Positions 42,798 through 52,784 of a DNA stretch of 64,000 nucleotides are shown piece after piece (position 1 is the stretch's first letter; each line of letters opens with the position of its first letter). Source of the DNA: Pseudomonas denitrificans (nom. rej.). Lineage in GTDB: Bacteria > Pseudomonadota > Gammaproteobacteria > Pseudomonadales > Pseudomonadaceae. The DNA is taken from positions 6,238,501-6,302,500 of the forward strand of contig NZ_CP043626.1 of assembly GCF_008807415.1 (NCBI RefSeq). Direction: 5' to 3'. Both the position numbers and the translations under genes were made by a program. The notes beneath the pieces were generated by a model. It saw only the letters and a program-made list of their open reading frames with translations, made no database searches and was not told the origin of the DNA.

Positions 42798-45700
42798 GGG
42801 TAACTCACGGGCAGGTTGTAGTTCATGATCCGCCAGTTGAAGCGGCCCTGGTTCACCGGGTTGAACAGCTGCACGGGGAGACGGTTTCCATCCGGGGTGT
42901 AGAGGCTGTCGCCGATGCGGGTCACCGGTCCGTCGATGCGCATGCCGCTGGCGGTCTCGCTGAAGGAGCCGTCGCCCACCAGGTCGAACACGTTGAAGTC
43001 CAGTGCACCGCCGGTATTCGGGTTCACTGCCAGCAGCCAGTAGGTGATGCCTGCGCTGCACGGGTCGGCGTTGGGTTGGCCGACGGTGACGAACAGTACG
43101 TCGCCGAGCATGAAGGGCTGGTCGAGGACCCGCTCGCCATCAGCCAGGTCGAAGTACCAGCCACGGATTCCAACGCCGCGCTTGCCACTGCTGTCCCAGG
43201 CCACGGGGGTGCTGCTCAGTTGGCGGACCTCGCTGGTGCCGGCGCTGTGGGTGACGGTTTCCTGGGTCAGTGTCTGGGCCTGCAGATCGGAAAGCTTGTT
43301 CAGCGCGGCAGGCGCGCCGGCTCCGTCGACGTGGGCGAGGTAGTCGGTCTGGTCCCAGAAGCCGTACAGGGACTGGCGGCTGACCGCGCCTTCCTTGTCG
43401 CCCCCCTCGAAGTACTTGCCGGTGCCGGTGATCACCAACTGCCCGCCGCGTGGATGCTGGGTGACTTCGCCGGCGGCGCTCAGCGGCTGGCCGCGGCTGC
43501 CGGGGATGCTGGCGAGAACGCCGGAAGCGACGTCGAGGCCGGCCTGCCGGTAGAGCTGGCCCTGCAGGCTGCCGTAGTAGCGCTGGGCGAGTTCGCCGGG
43601 ACTGTCGGCGCGGGTCCAGGCGACCGTGCTGCCGACCTCGCCGTCGCCAGCGGCGGACTGGCTGGCAGCGCTGATGCGTCCATCCTCCAGGCGGATCGAC
43701 AGTGAGTAGCCCTTGGCGGTGTCGTAGCCGTTTCCGCTGAGCACATAGGCAACCCCGTCGGAGAAGGTGATCACCGGCCGATCGAGCACGTAGCCGAACT
43801 CGATGTCCTTGCCGTTCTCGCTGCTGGCGCTGCCTGCGTACTCCCAGAGCAGGCGGGGCTGGTCGGCGTTGGTGATGTCCAGGGCGAACAGGCCGCGCCC
43901 GCCGCGCCCGGGCGCCATGACCAGCACGGTGTGCCAGCTGCCATCGAAATGCACATCACGGGTGACCGCGCTGCCGTCGACATAGAAACGGTGCAGGCTG
44001 TTGGTGTTTTCCTCTTCCGAGCGCGCGGCGTAGTGGGTGTCGGAGAGGTAGTTGAGCTGTCCGTACACGGCGGCGGGAATGAAGGCCCAGCGTTCCCGAC
44101 CGGTCTCGTCGAAAGCGTGCAGCATGCCGTCGTTGGCGCCGACGTAGAGACGACTCTCGCGAGCGGCATTGGCTTGCCGGAAGGCGTCGTAGCCGGTCGC
44201 GCCGGAGGCCTTCTCCAGGTAGTAGGTGACTGCGGATGGCGGGCCGACGACCACGGGCGAGGAGTAGATGATGTCGCCCAGCAGATGGTTGCGGGCGCGG
44301 AAGGTGTCGCCTTCGTCACTGCGATCGCCGCGTAGCCAGGCGACGCGTTTCTCTCCCAGGTGGTCCTCACGCTGGGTACCCGGAGTGCGGTTGAGCAGCT
44401 GTTGCTGCTGGGCCGCGAGGTTGCCCCAGGTGAAGGCCTGCAGGTGACCCTTGGCACTGTCGGGTGCGGTATTGGTGTAGATGCTGCGGCTGGCCGGTGA
44501 GCGCTGGTTGAGCTGGTTGCGGAACGACAGCGCGGAGTTCGCCTGGGTATTGCCCTGGGCGTCGAGGCGGTACTGCAGGATGTCGCCGCTCCAGTCGGTG
44601 GGTTGGTAGCTGGCGCGATAGAGGTGGGTGTCGGTGCTCAGCGAGGTGGAGCTGGCGCCGGCGGCAGCCACCGCCAGCTGGTTGCTGGAGATGCTGCTGA
44701 CGATGGCCTGGAAGGCCTTCACCAGTTCGCTGGTGGAGTCGGCGCTGAAGAATTCGCCGCGGGAGTTCAGCGCGCCGTGCCAGAGCGCGGCCACCTTGCC
44801 TTCGTTGGCGGTGACGGTCATGCCGTCGAGGCTGGTGCTGGCGCTCGGGTTGGGCCAGCTCCGGGTGCCGTCGAGCAGTTGCCGATAGGAGCCGGAATAG
44901 GTGTCGCCGTCCCACTGCAGGTACTTCAGCGTCGGGCCGAGCCCCAGGCCTACGGTGTAGGTGGTGATGTGCTGCCAGGTGGCCGGGTCGTTCTTCGGGT
45001 TCCAGTAGTCGTTGCCGTCGCGAAAGCGCGGTGGAACCTTGTTTTCCAGGTCGCTGCGGGCGTCGGTGGCCCAGCCGAGGAAGATGTTGTCGGCCAGGGT
45101 GTTCGACCATTTGTCCTGATAGGGCGCCGTCGCCGTGAAGGCGGTGCCGTCGGGCAGGGTGCGCGAAGTGCCGTCGGCGTTGCTGCCGCCGGAACCGTCG
45201 CCGAAGCCATCGGTCATCAGCAGGTGGTAGCTGGGCCGGCAGGCGTACTCGGTCTTCACGTCGCGGGGGCTGCCCGGCGCACGGGCGTAGGGGTTATAGG
45301 CGGTGGTGTTGCTCAGGTAGCTGTTGACCCGGTTCTGCGCCGTCCCCAGGGGCGTGCCGCCGCTGGCGGCGAGGCGGCTGGTGAAGTTGAAGAAGTCGGC
45401 CTTGTGCTGGCCGGCGAAGGCCGCGAGGGTCTGGTTGCCGCAGGCCGTGGAGTTCAGGTTGAAGTTGGTGTTGTAGCAGCTGTTCAGCGCCTGCCAGGTC
45501 ACCCGGATGTGCTCGGGCAGGTCGAACAGCGCCAGGTTGGCGGCGGTGCGCGTGGCGAGTTGGCGGGTACGGTAGAAGGAAAACCAGTTGGCGTAGTTCT
45601 GCTTCTCTTCCGCCGTGCTGACCCAGTGCGGGGTGAAGCAGGTGCGGGTGCAGGCGCTGGCGCTGGTGAACGACGAGTCCGCCGCGCAGTTCTGCACGGC

Positions 45701-46230
45701 ACTGAGGCTGCTGGTGGCGACATTGCGCGCGTGCGGGCAGGACGCGTTGAACTGGTAGTAGTGGGCGTAGCGCTGGTAGCTGTCCGTGCTGTTGACCGGT
45801 TGGATTGCGTTCTGGCCATAGCCGTTGCCGGTATTGCGGTTCAGGTCGACGGTGCCGGTCTGGATGGTGAGAAAGCCGTCGTAGTAAGCCTTGTCGAAGC
45901 TGGTGACGTAGCGCTCGCTGACGATCCGGCCGCCGCTGAAGGTGACCTTCCACGGCGCCTCGTAGGTGATGTCCGGGTTGTAGTACATCGGGTTGTAGGC
46001 GGTGGAACGGTTGGCGATGCTGTAGGAGCTCATGCCATCCGGGGTGTAGGCGCTGGTCATGCTGCCGGAGTCGTCGAGGGTAACGATCAGGTTGGGCGAG
46101 ACGCCTTCCACCAGGAACAGCGGCGCCTGGCTCGGGCTGCGGCTTGCGCATCCGTGCAGGTGAGCAGAATCGCCAGGCCGGCCAGTACGGCGAGGTGGGA
46201 CGACGAGTGGAGCTGGTCAGCGCTGGACAC
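42794..46230 (-). CDS. pilY1: Type IV pilus tip adhesin PilY1, frame broken near the N-terminus
   Basis: About 1,145 residues. It starts at GTG 46230 (AGGAG 7 bases upstream) with a signal peptide running LAVLAGLAILLTCTDAQAAA. One missing C in the CCC run at 46134-46136 then shifts the frame into SQAPLFLVEGVSPNLIVTLDDSGSM. That DDSGSM is the MIDAS start of a von Willebrand A domain. The C-terminal half is the PilY1 beta-propeller, with YVGANDGMLHAFDETGRERWAFIPAAVYGQL. It is a mechanosensing adhesin at the pilus tip. A shorter gene starting at 46111 is an artefact of the frame break. Confidence 0.9.
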
Positions 46231-46762
46231 GGGCGTACTCCTGTAGTCGGACCAGGGCCTGGTCGGTGATGCCGGTGGAAAGGGCGTTCATCTGCAGCAG
46301 CAGGGTGCCATTGCCCGCCAGGCAGTCGGCCATGGCACTGGAGGAACGGCTCTCGCATTGCGCGGCGACGTACCAGCGCGGTGCGCTGCTCAGTTCCGCC
46401 AGTTGGTCGGGGTTGGCCAGGTCGTTGCCCCGGTAGGTGCGCGCCCGTGGCAGCAGTGCGCTGCTGGCGGCATTCTCCGGTTCGAGCCAGAGTCGGTCGC
46501 ACAGCAGGACCTGTTGCTGGTTCTGCGCGGTGCTGATGCAGGTGTCGGCCTCGCCCACGGCCATCGATGGGCTGTAGCGGGTCCGCGCCAGTGCTTCGCT
46601 GATTGCCGAATCGGCGCCACCCAGCGCCGCCTGGTAGTCCCTCGTCTCGGCCAGGCTGTTGTCCAGCAGCAGGCCGCTGCGCAGGTTGCCCAGGGCCAGG
46701 ATGCTCAGCGCCAGCAGCATGAGCAGGGCGATCAGCAGGGTCTGGCCGCGTTGCCGGTTCAT
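46217..46762 (-). CDS. pilX: Type IV pilus minor pilin PilX
   Basis: 181 residues. N-terminal MNRQRGQTLLIALLMLLALSILALGNLRSGLL is the PilX N-terminal signature (GQTLLxxLLxLL) in place of the GFTLxE pilin motif, lacking Glu5. The C-terminal part holds paired cysteines (AAQCESRSSSAMADCLAGNG). It overlaps pilW at its start (ATGA) and pilY1 at its end. Confidence 0.87.
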   Translation of the reverse strand: MNRQRGQTLLIALLMLLALSILALGNLRSGLLLDNSLAETRDYQAALGGADSAISEALARTRYSPSMAVGEADTCISTAQNQQQVLLCDRLWLEPENAASSALLPRARTYRGNDLANPDQLAELSSAPRWYVAAQCESRSSSAMADCLAGNGTLLLQMNALSTGITDQALVRLQEYARVQR

Positions 46763-47505
46763 GGCTGGTTCCTCAGGTAGAGCGTCTGCGCGAAGGCGCT
46801 GCACAGGCCGCGCGCGCCGGTGTTTTTCGTCGTCGCGGGGTTCAGCGGGTCCTGGTAGGTGCAGTTTTCGGGCAGCAATGCGCGGGTGGAGGTGACCACC
46901 AGGCCGGCGCGGAGCTGGTTGGTCGATCCGACCGCGAACATCAGGTCGTGGATGCCGCTGGCAAGGGCGACCTCGCCGGCGGACAAGGCGTTGTTGGTCT
47001 TGCACAGCAGCTCGCCGTCGACCAGTCGCAGGTGGCTGACCAATACCGGCGGACTGCCCGCGTCGGCATCGCTGTAGAGCGAGGCGCCGGTGCAGTCCTG
47101 GTGTACCTGCGCATCGCTGCGCTGTGGGCGCTGGTAGCGCAGGCACAGGCCGCGGCCGCCGGCATCCAGGCTGGCGACCTTGCCGGCGCCGAAGACGCAG
47201 CCGGTGGCTGTGTCGGTCAGCGCCGGGAAGGGCCCCTCGCGGTCGATGACGAAGTCGTACTGCTGCTCATCGGCATCGCTGGCGTGGCGCACCCAGGCGC
47301 TGTAGCCGGCATGCCCGCTCTCGCGCTGCAGCAGGTCGAGGATGAAACGTGCATTGGCCTGGTTCTGCTGCTGGGCGTGGTTGAAGGCGGCGTGATCGCT
47401 GCCCGACAGGTAGATCTGCAGCACGCCCAGCAGCACCATCACGCCCAGCGCAATGGCGACCATCAGCTCGATCAGGGACAGGCCGGTCTGGTGCTGCGGG
47501 CTCAT
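46759..47505 (-). CDS. pilW: Type IV pilus minor pilin PilW
   Basis: 248 residues. TGLSLIELMVAIALGVMVLLGVLQIYLSG is the prepilin helix with Glu5 (LSLIELMVA). The remainder, with HAAFNHAQQQNQANARFILDLLQRESGHAGY, matches the PilW family. It is coupled to pilV and pilX by 4-bp overlaps. Confidence 0.9.
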   Translation of the reverse strand: MSPQHQTGLSLIELMVAIALGVMVLLGVLQIYLSGSDHAAFNHAQQQNQANARFILDLLQRESGHAGYSAWVRHASDADEQQYDFVIDREGPFPALTDTATGCVFGAGKVASLDAGGRGLCLRYQRPQRSDAQVHQDCTGASLYSDADAGSPPVLVSHLRLVDGELLCKTNNALSAGEVALASGIHDLMFAVGSTNQLRAGLVVTSTRALLPENCTYQDPLNPATTKNTGARGLCSAFAQTLYLRNQP

Positions 47506-48107
47506 GGCTGGAAACTCAGTCGGTAGCGCTCGACACCGCCGGCATCGCTGCCGGAAAGGCAGGCCGCATCGTCATCGTCAGCGGTGGTCGGGCTGCCGGC
47601 CTGGCAGTTGCGGCTGTGCCAGGCCAGCTGGATCAGCAGCAGCGGCTGGCGCGAACCGGCGTCGCAGGCCTTGCCGTCGCGGCTGGGGCAGATGAAGGTG
47701 GCATCGCTCAACAGCGCATCGTCGGTGTTGAGCTTCAGGCGCAACTGTTCGACCCAGCAGGCCAGTTCGCGCCTGGCCCGGTCCGCCTTGCCCAGGCCGC
47801 TGGTAGCGCAGCTCTGGCCGCTGCCGAGGCTGGGAAAGCTGCTGCCGGCCGGGACCAGATAGGCCGCGTCGGTACTGAGCTTGCCCTTGCTGACCAGCGC
47901 CTCGCGATTGGCCTGGATGCTGCGGGCAAGGTCCGCGGCCAGCAGAAGGGCGTTCTGCCGCTGCTGGCTGTCGTGGCTGTAGGCGATGCTGCGGCTCTGC
48001 AGCGCCAGCAGGCCGAGCAGGGCGACGCTGGTAAGCATCACCGCCACCATGACCTCGATCAGATAGAAGCCCCGCTGAGCCGCATGGGATCGGCGCGTCA
48101 GTCGCAT
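47502..48107 (-). CDS. pilV: Type IV pilus minor pilin PilV
   Basis: 201 residues. RGFYLIEVMVAVMLTSVALLGLLALQSRSI is the prepilin helix with cleavage after Gly and Glu5. Then LLLAADLARSIQANREA matches the PilV N-terminal region. It is third-tier minor pilin of the priming complex and overlaps fimU by 10 bp. Confidence 0.88.
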   Translation of the reverse strand: MRLTRRSHAAQRGFYLIEVMVAVMLTSVALLGLLALQSRSIAYSHDSQQRQNALLLAADLARSIQANREALVSKGKLSTDAAYLVPAGSSFPSLGSGQSCATSGLGKADRARRELACWVEQLRLKLNTDDALLSDATFICPSRDGKACDAGSRQPLLLIQLAWHSRNCQAGSPTTADDDDAACLSGSDAGGVERYRLSFQP

Positions 48108-48622
48108 GGAGCCACCGCTCCGCCGCGCTGCAGGCAGACCTTGCTCGAATAGCCGCCGGCGGTCAGGGTGAAGACCCGCGGGAAGCTGCCGCTGGCGCTG
48201 CCCATGGTGACGCCGTTGCCGTCGAACTCCAGTGCTCCCGCCGGCTCCTGGGTGATGAGCACCGCGCCGGAATCATCGAGCCGGGTCCTGCGCAACTCGA
48301 TCTCCCGATGGCCCTCCAGATCGCCGCCGCGCAGTCGACCGATGCTCAGTTCGGAGGTCCAGTCTGCGCTGCTCTGCGGAGTCACTCGCACCGGCTGCTG
48401 GCCGATCTGCGCCTGGGCGCGGGCGTACTGCAGCACCGCGACCAACTGCTTGCCGGTGCTCTGCGCGCGGTTGCGATTGATCAGCAGGTCGAAGGAGGGC
48501 ACCGCGATGCCCAGCAGGATCGCCAGGATCGCGATGGTCACCATCGCTTCGATCAGGGTGAAGCCACGCTGAGCTCGCCGGGGGCTGGCCGGAGCGTGCA
48601 ACTGAGTGTTGGGTGAATCCAT
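48098..48622 (-). CDS. fimU: Type IV pilus minor pilin FimU/FimT (GspH type)
   Basis: 174 residues. The prepilin helix is QRGFTLIEAMVTIAILAILLGIAVPSFDLLINRNRAQSTGKQLVAVLQYARAQA, a GspH/FimT pattern. The C-terminus is GGYSSKVCLQRGGAVAPCD with a likely disulfide. It is the first gene of the six-gene minor-pilin operon. FimU is preferred over FimT because it leads the pilV-pilW-pilX-pilY1-pilE order. Confidence 0.87.
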   Translation of the reverse strand: MDSPNTQLHAPASPRRAQRGFTLIEAMVTIAILAILLGIAVPSFDLLINRNRAQSTGKQLVAVLQYARAQAQIGQQPVRVTPQSSADWTSELSIGRLRGGDLEGHREIELRRTRLDDSGAVLITQEPAGALEFDGNGVTMGSASGSFPRVFTLTAGGYSSKVCLQRGGAVAPCD

Positions 48623-48725
48623 CGTCTCGCCATCGTCATGAAACGCCGTGCGCTGGCGCTTCCTGTGGTGCGCCGGGCACGGACCTTGATGGCGTGGTTT
48701 TTATCGCGACGGTTGGCGAGGGTGA

Positions 48726-48743
48726 TTTAAGACGATTCTTAAA
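48726..48743. promoter_or_regulatory. AT-rich palindrome upstream of fimU
   Basis: TTTAAGA-CGAT-TCTTAAA, a perfect 7-bp inverted repeat in otherwise GC-rich DNA, about 105 bp upstream of the fimU start. Downstream on the minus strand is a GATAAA that could be a -10. Likely operator or promoter element for the minor-pilin operon; its regulator is unknown. Confidence 0.5.
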
Positions 48744-48823
48744 GACGGCGGCCCGCTGCGCGGCATGTGGTCGCGTTCACGCTACGGGCGATGCAGGGCT
48801 GTCCGGCTCGGCTTGCCGATGAC

Positions 48824-49630
48824 TCAGCCACCGATAAGAAAGTTGCCAGTCCTGCCGGCGCTTTCGCCCTCCAGTGCCGGGAGTTCTGCCTCGTCCTTCA
48901 GGTTCACCCCCGACAGCCGACGGCGGCAGGCTTCGCGCATCAGGTAGAGCAGGCGGTGGGTGGCGAGGCCGTAGCTCAGGCCTTCCAGCCGCACGTTGGA
49001 GATGCAGTTGCGGTAGGCGTCGTTCAGGCCGACCTTCGGCGCCCAGGTGAAGTACAGGCCCAGGCTGTCGGGCGAGGACAGGCCGGGGCGCTCGCCGATC
49101 AGGATCACCACCATCTTCGCCCGCAGCAACTCGGCGACTTCGTCGGCCACCGCGACCCGGCCTTGTTGCACCAGCGCGACCGGCGACAGGCTCCAGCCTT
49201 CGTTGCGCGCCTGTTCCTCCATGCGTTCGAGGAAGGGCAGGCTGTGACGTTGCACCGCGAGCGACGAGAGACCGTCGGCGATCACCACGGCGAGGTCATA
49301 ACCCTGTGGGTGACGGTCAGCGTGGCGACGCAGAATCTCCACCGATTCCTCATTCAGCCGGCGGCCCAGGTCAGGGCGTTGCAGGTAGGTGTCGCGGTCG
49401 GCGGCGGCACTATGCAGCAGCAAGGTGTCGCGGCCGCGCTCGACCAGCTGCGCGGCGAGGCCGTCACGCTCGAAGGGCAGGTGCACGGCGTCGCGCGCCT
49501 GGGCGTGGGCGAACTGGAAGTCCAGTTGCGCGCCGGTCGGCAGGCTGGTGCCGGCGCGGCCCAGGGCGATGCGCGCGGAGGTCAGGCGGCGCAGTTCCTG
49601 CCAGGGGTTGGGGGTGAAGCTGTCGCTCAT
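48824..49630 (-). CDS. eutC: Ethanolamine ammonia-lyase, light chain
   Basis: 268 residues. [38 protein letters not shown] is the EutC N-terminal signature. [44 protein letters not shown] is the conserved cobalamin-contacting C-terminal block. With EutB it forms the adenosylcobalamin-dependent lyase that splits ethanolamine into acetaldehyde and ammonia. It is last of the eat-eutB-eutC operon. Confidence 0.93.
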   Translation of the reverse strand: MSDSFTPNPWQELRRLTSARIALGRAGTSLPTGAQLDFQFAHAQARDAVHLPFERDGLAAQLVERGRDTLLLHSAAADRDTYLQRPDLGRRLNEESVEILRRHADRHPQGYDLAVVIADGLSSLAVQRHSLPFLERMEEQARNEGWSLSPVALVQQGRVAVADEVAELLRAKMVVILIGERPGLSSPDSLGLYFTWAPKVGLNDAYRNCISNVRLEGLSYGLATHRLLYLMREACRRRLSGVNLKDEAELPALEGESAGRTGNFLIGG

Positions 49631-49655
49631 CGACAATTCCTCAAGCGAGTGACCC

Positions 49656-51049
49656 TCAGGACAGTTGCGCGAGTGCGTGGCGGAAGGCGCCGGGAAGCTG
49701 GCCGGCCATCTGCACGCGGCCATCCTGCTGGCGGAGGATCTCCATGCGCGCAAGCCACGCCTCGAACTCCGGCGCCGGCCGCAGACCCAGCGTCTGGCGC
49801 GCGTACAGCGCGTCATGGAAGGAGGTGGTCTGGTAGTTGAGCATCACATCGTCGGAGCCGGGGATGCCCATGATGAAGTTGATGCCGGCCACGCCCAGCA
49901 GGGTCAGGAGCATGTCCATGTCGTCCTGGTCGGCTTCGGCGTGGTTGGTGTAGCAGATGTCGCAACCCATGGGCACGCCGAGCAGCTTGGCGCAGAAGTG
50001 GTCTTCCAGGCCGGCGCGGATGATCTGCTTGCCGTTGTACAGGTATTCCGGGCCGATGAAGCCGACCACGGTGTTCACCAGGAACGGCTTGAAGTGCCGC
50101 GCCACCGCGTAGGCGCGGGTCTCGCAGGTCTGCTGGTCGACGCCGTGGTGGGCATTGGCCGACAGCGCGCTGCCCTGGCCGGTCTCGAAGTACATGAGGT
50201 TGTCGCCGAGTGTCCCGCGCTTCTGCGACAGCCCCGCTTCGTAGCCTTCCTTGAGGATCGCCAGGTTCACGCCGAAGCTGGCGTTGGCCGCCTCGGTGCC
50301 GGCGATGGACTGGAACACCAGGTCCAGCGGCGCGCCCCGGTTGATTGCCTCGATGGAGCTGGTGACGTGGGTCAGCACGCAGGACTGGGTGGGAATCTCG
50401 TAGCGCTGGATGATCGCGTCGAGCATCTCCAGCAGGGTGCAGATCGACTGCAGGCTGTCGGTGGCCGGGTTGATGCCGAGCATGGCGTCGCCGTTGCCGT
50501 AGAGCAGGCCGTCGAGCACGCTGGCGGCGATGCCGGCGGGGTCGTCCGTCGGGTGGTTGGGCTGCAGGCGTGTGGACATGCGTCCGCGCAGCCCCATGGT
50601 GTTGCGGAAACGGGTGACCACGCGGATTTTTTGCGCGACCAGCACCAGGTCCTGCACACGCATGATCTTCGATACCGCGGCTGCCATCTCCGGCGTCAGC
50701 CCGGGCGCCAGGGCGCGCAGGCTGGCTTCGTCGGCGGCATCGCCGAGCAGCCAGTCGCGCAGGCCGCCCACCGTGAGGTGGCTGACCGGCGCAAAGGCCT
50801 GGCGGTCGTGGCTGTCGATGATCAGCCGGTGACCTCGTCGCTCTCGTAGGGGATCAGCGCCTCGTCGAGGAAGTGCTTGAGCGGGATGTCGGCCAGCGCC
50901 ATCTGCGCGGCGACGCGCTCGGCGTCGCTGCCGGCGGCGACCCCGGCGAGGCGGTCGCCGGAGCGCGCCGGGCTGGCCTTGGCCATCACCTCGCGCAGGC
51001 TGTCGAAGCGCCAGGTCTGGCCACCGACGCTGTGGACGAATCCGGACAT
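49656..51049 (-). CDS. eutB: Ethanolamine ammonia-lyase, heavy chain, frame broken once
   Basis: About 464 residues across two frames. The first is [74 protein letters not shown]. After one missing base near 50826-50829 it continues [28 protein letters not shown]. The barrel then includes [31 protein letters not shown] and [25 protein letters not shown], all EutB signatures. Start ATG 51049 is set by AGGAG. The remainder to the stop is uninterrupted. Confidence 0.92.
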
Positions 51050-51060
51050 GGCGCTACTCC

Positions 51061-52423
51061 TCAGCCCTGGCTGGCGAACGATGCGTCGGTGCCGCGGTTG
51101 AGGCTGATGACGATGCTGCAGATGGAGCAGCCGCCGATCATCAGCACCAGGAACACCGAGGCGATGACGCTGTTGAACCAGAGCATGGCGGCCAGGCAGA
51201 CCAGCGCCAGGACCAGCGCGATGGCCGGCACCACCGGGTAGCCCGGTGCGCGGAAGCTGCGCTCCAGGTCCGGCTCGCTGCGGCGCAGCTTGAACAGGCT
51301 GAACATGCTCATGATGTACATGACGATGGCGCCGAACACGCTCATGGTGATCATCGCCGCCGTCAGGGTCATGCCTTGCAGGCTGATCAGGCCGTCGCTG
51401 AAGATCGCCGCGATGCCTACGGCGCCGCCGGCGAGGATGGCGCGGTGTGGAGTCTGGAAGCGCGACAGCTTGGCCAGGCCACGCGGCAGGAAGCCGGCGC
51501 GGGCCAGCGCGAAGAACTGCCGCGAGTAACCCAGGATGATGCCGTGGAAGCTCGCCACCAGGCCGAACAGGCCGATCCACACCAGCATGTGCATCCAGGT
51601 CGAGTTGTTGCCGACCACGGCTTTCATCGCCTGCGGCAGCGGGTCGTTGATGTTCGACAGGGCGCGCCAGTCGCCCACGCCGCCAGCAAAGATCATCACG
51701 CCGATGGCCAGGGTCACCAGGGTCAGGATGCCGGCGATGTAGGCGCGCGGGATGGTGCGTTTCGGGTCTTTCGCCTCCTCGGCGGCCATGGCCGCGCCCT
51801 CGATGGCGAGGAAGAACCAGATGGCGAAGGGGATCGCGGCAAAGATGCCGGCCACGGCGGTGGAGCCGAATACATCCGAGCCGGCCCAGCCGTTGAGCAC
51901 GAAGTTGCTGAAGCTGAAGCCCGGTGCGACCACGCCCATGAACACCAGCAACTCGGCCACTGCCAGCACGGTCACCACCAGTTCGAAGGTGGCGGCGATG
52001 CTTACGCCGAGGATGTTCAGGGTCATGAAGATCACATAGGCGCCGGTGGCCGCCCACTTCGGATCGAGGCCGGGGAACTGCACGTTGAGGTAGGCGCCGA
52101 TGGCCATGGCGATGGCCGGCGGGCGAAGACGAACTCGATCAGGGTGGCGATGCCGGCGATCATCCCGCCGGTCTTGCCGAAGGCCCGCAGGCTGTAGGCG
52201 AAGGCCCGCCGGCGTGGGGGATGGCGGTGGTCAGCTCGGTGTAGCTGAAGATGAAGCAGGTGTACATCACCGCGACGATCAGCGTGGTGACGAGGAAGCC
52301 CAGGGTACCGGCGGCGGCCCAGCCGTAGCTCCAGCCGAAGTACTCGCCGGAGATCACCAGGCCCACGGCGAGCCCCCAGAGGTGAAGGGTGCCAAGCGTT
52401 GGTTTGAGTTGTGATGCGCTCAT
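51061..52423 (-). CDS. eat: Ethanolamine permease (APC superfamily), frame broken twice
   Basis: About 454 residues across three frames: MSASQLKPTLGTLHLWGLAVGLVISGEYFGWSYGWAAAGTLGFLV...TTAIPHAGGP; then FAYSLRAFGKTGGMIAGIATLIEFVFA; then PPAIAMAIGAYLNVQFPGLDPKWAATGAYVIFMTLN to the end. Missing single bases near 52203-52204 and 52121-52123 account for the breaks. About twelve membrane segments; ISGEYFGWSYG is the helix 1 amino-acid/amine site of the ethanolamine permease group. GAGGAA sets the start. It imports ethanolamine for EutBC. PAO1's equivalent is also called eutP. Confidence 0.9.
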
Positions 52424-52784
52424 TGTTGTTATTCCTCTCTCCGCAAGGGATAGGCCGCAAGTGGGGCGGGCCGCAGGGGCGTGGACGGATACCTGAGACT
52501 CGATGGTAGTGGCGCACTGCCGCGCAAGACTTGACCGCTGGAACCGGCTTTCGCCGTGCAGGGTCAACTGGTTGTTACCCATTGCCCCACCGTGCGCACG
52601 GTGCTCGCTTCTGGTGCCGGAAATCGCCCGTCTGCCCCGTGCTGTGGCAGCTGCAGGCCAGGCGCGGCGCCATGTCGGGGTTGTTGGTAGCGATCGGCGA
52701 GGCACGGGATTTGCTTTGTTTTCTCGTTCCCTGTTCCCGCGTGCGACGTGCCCCGAGCACCTCATAACAAGATCGGTAACCGAC
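52424..52784. other. Divergent intergenic region between ethanolamine permease and AraC-type regulator
   Basis: 361 bp holding the promoters of both genes. I searched for a canonical GG-N10-GC sigma54 element for the permease and did not find a convincing one. GTGCGCAC-type short palindromes occur (around 52590). No dispersed repeat is present. Confidence 0.45.
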
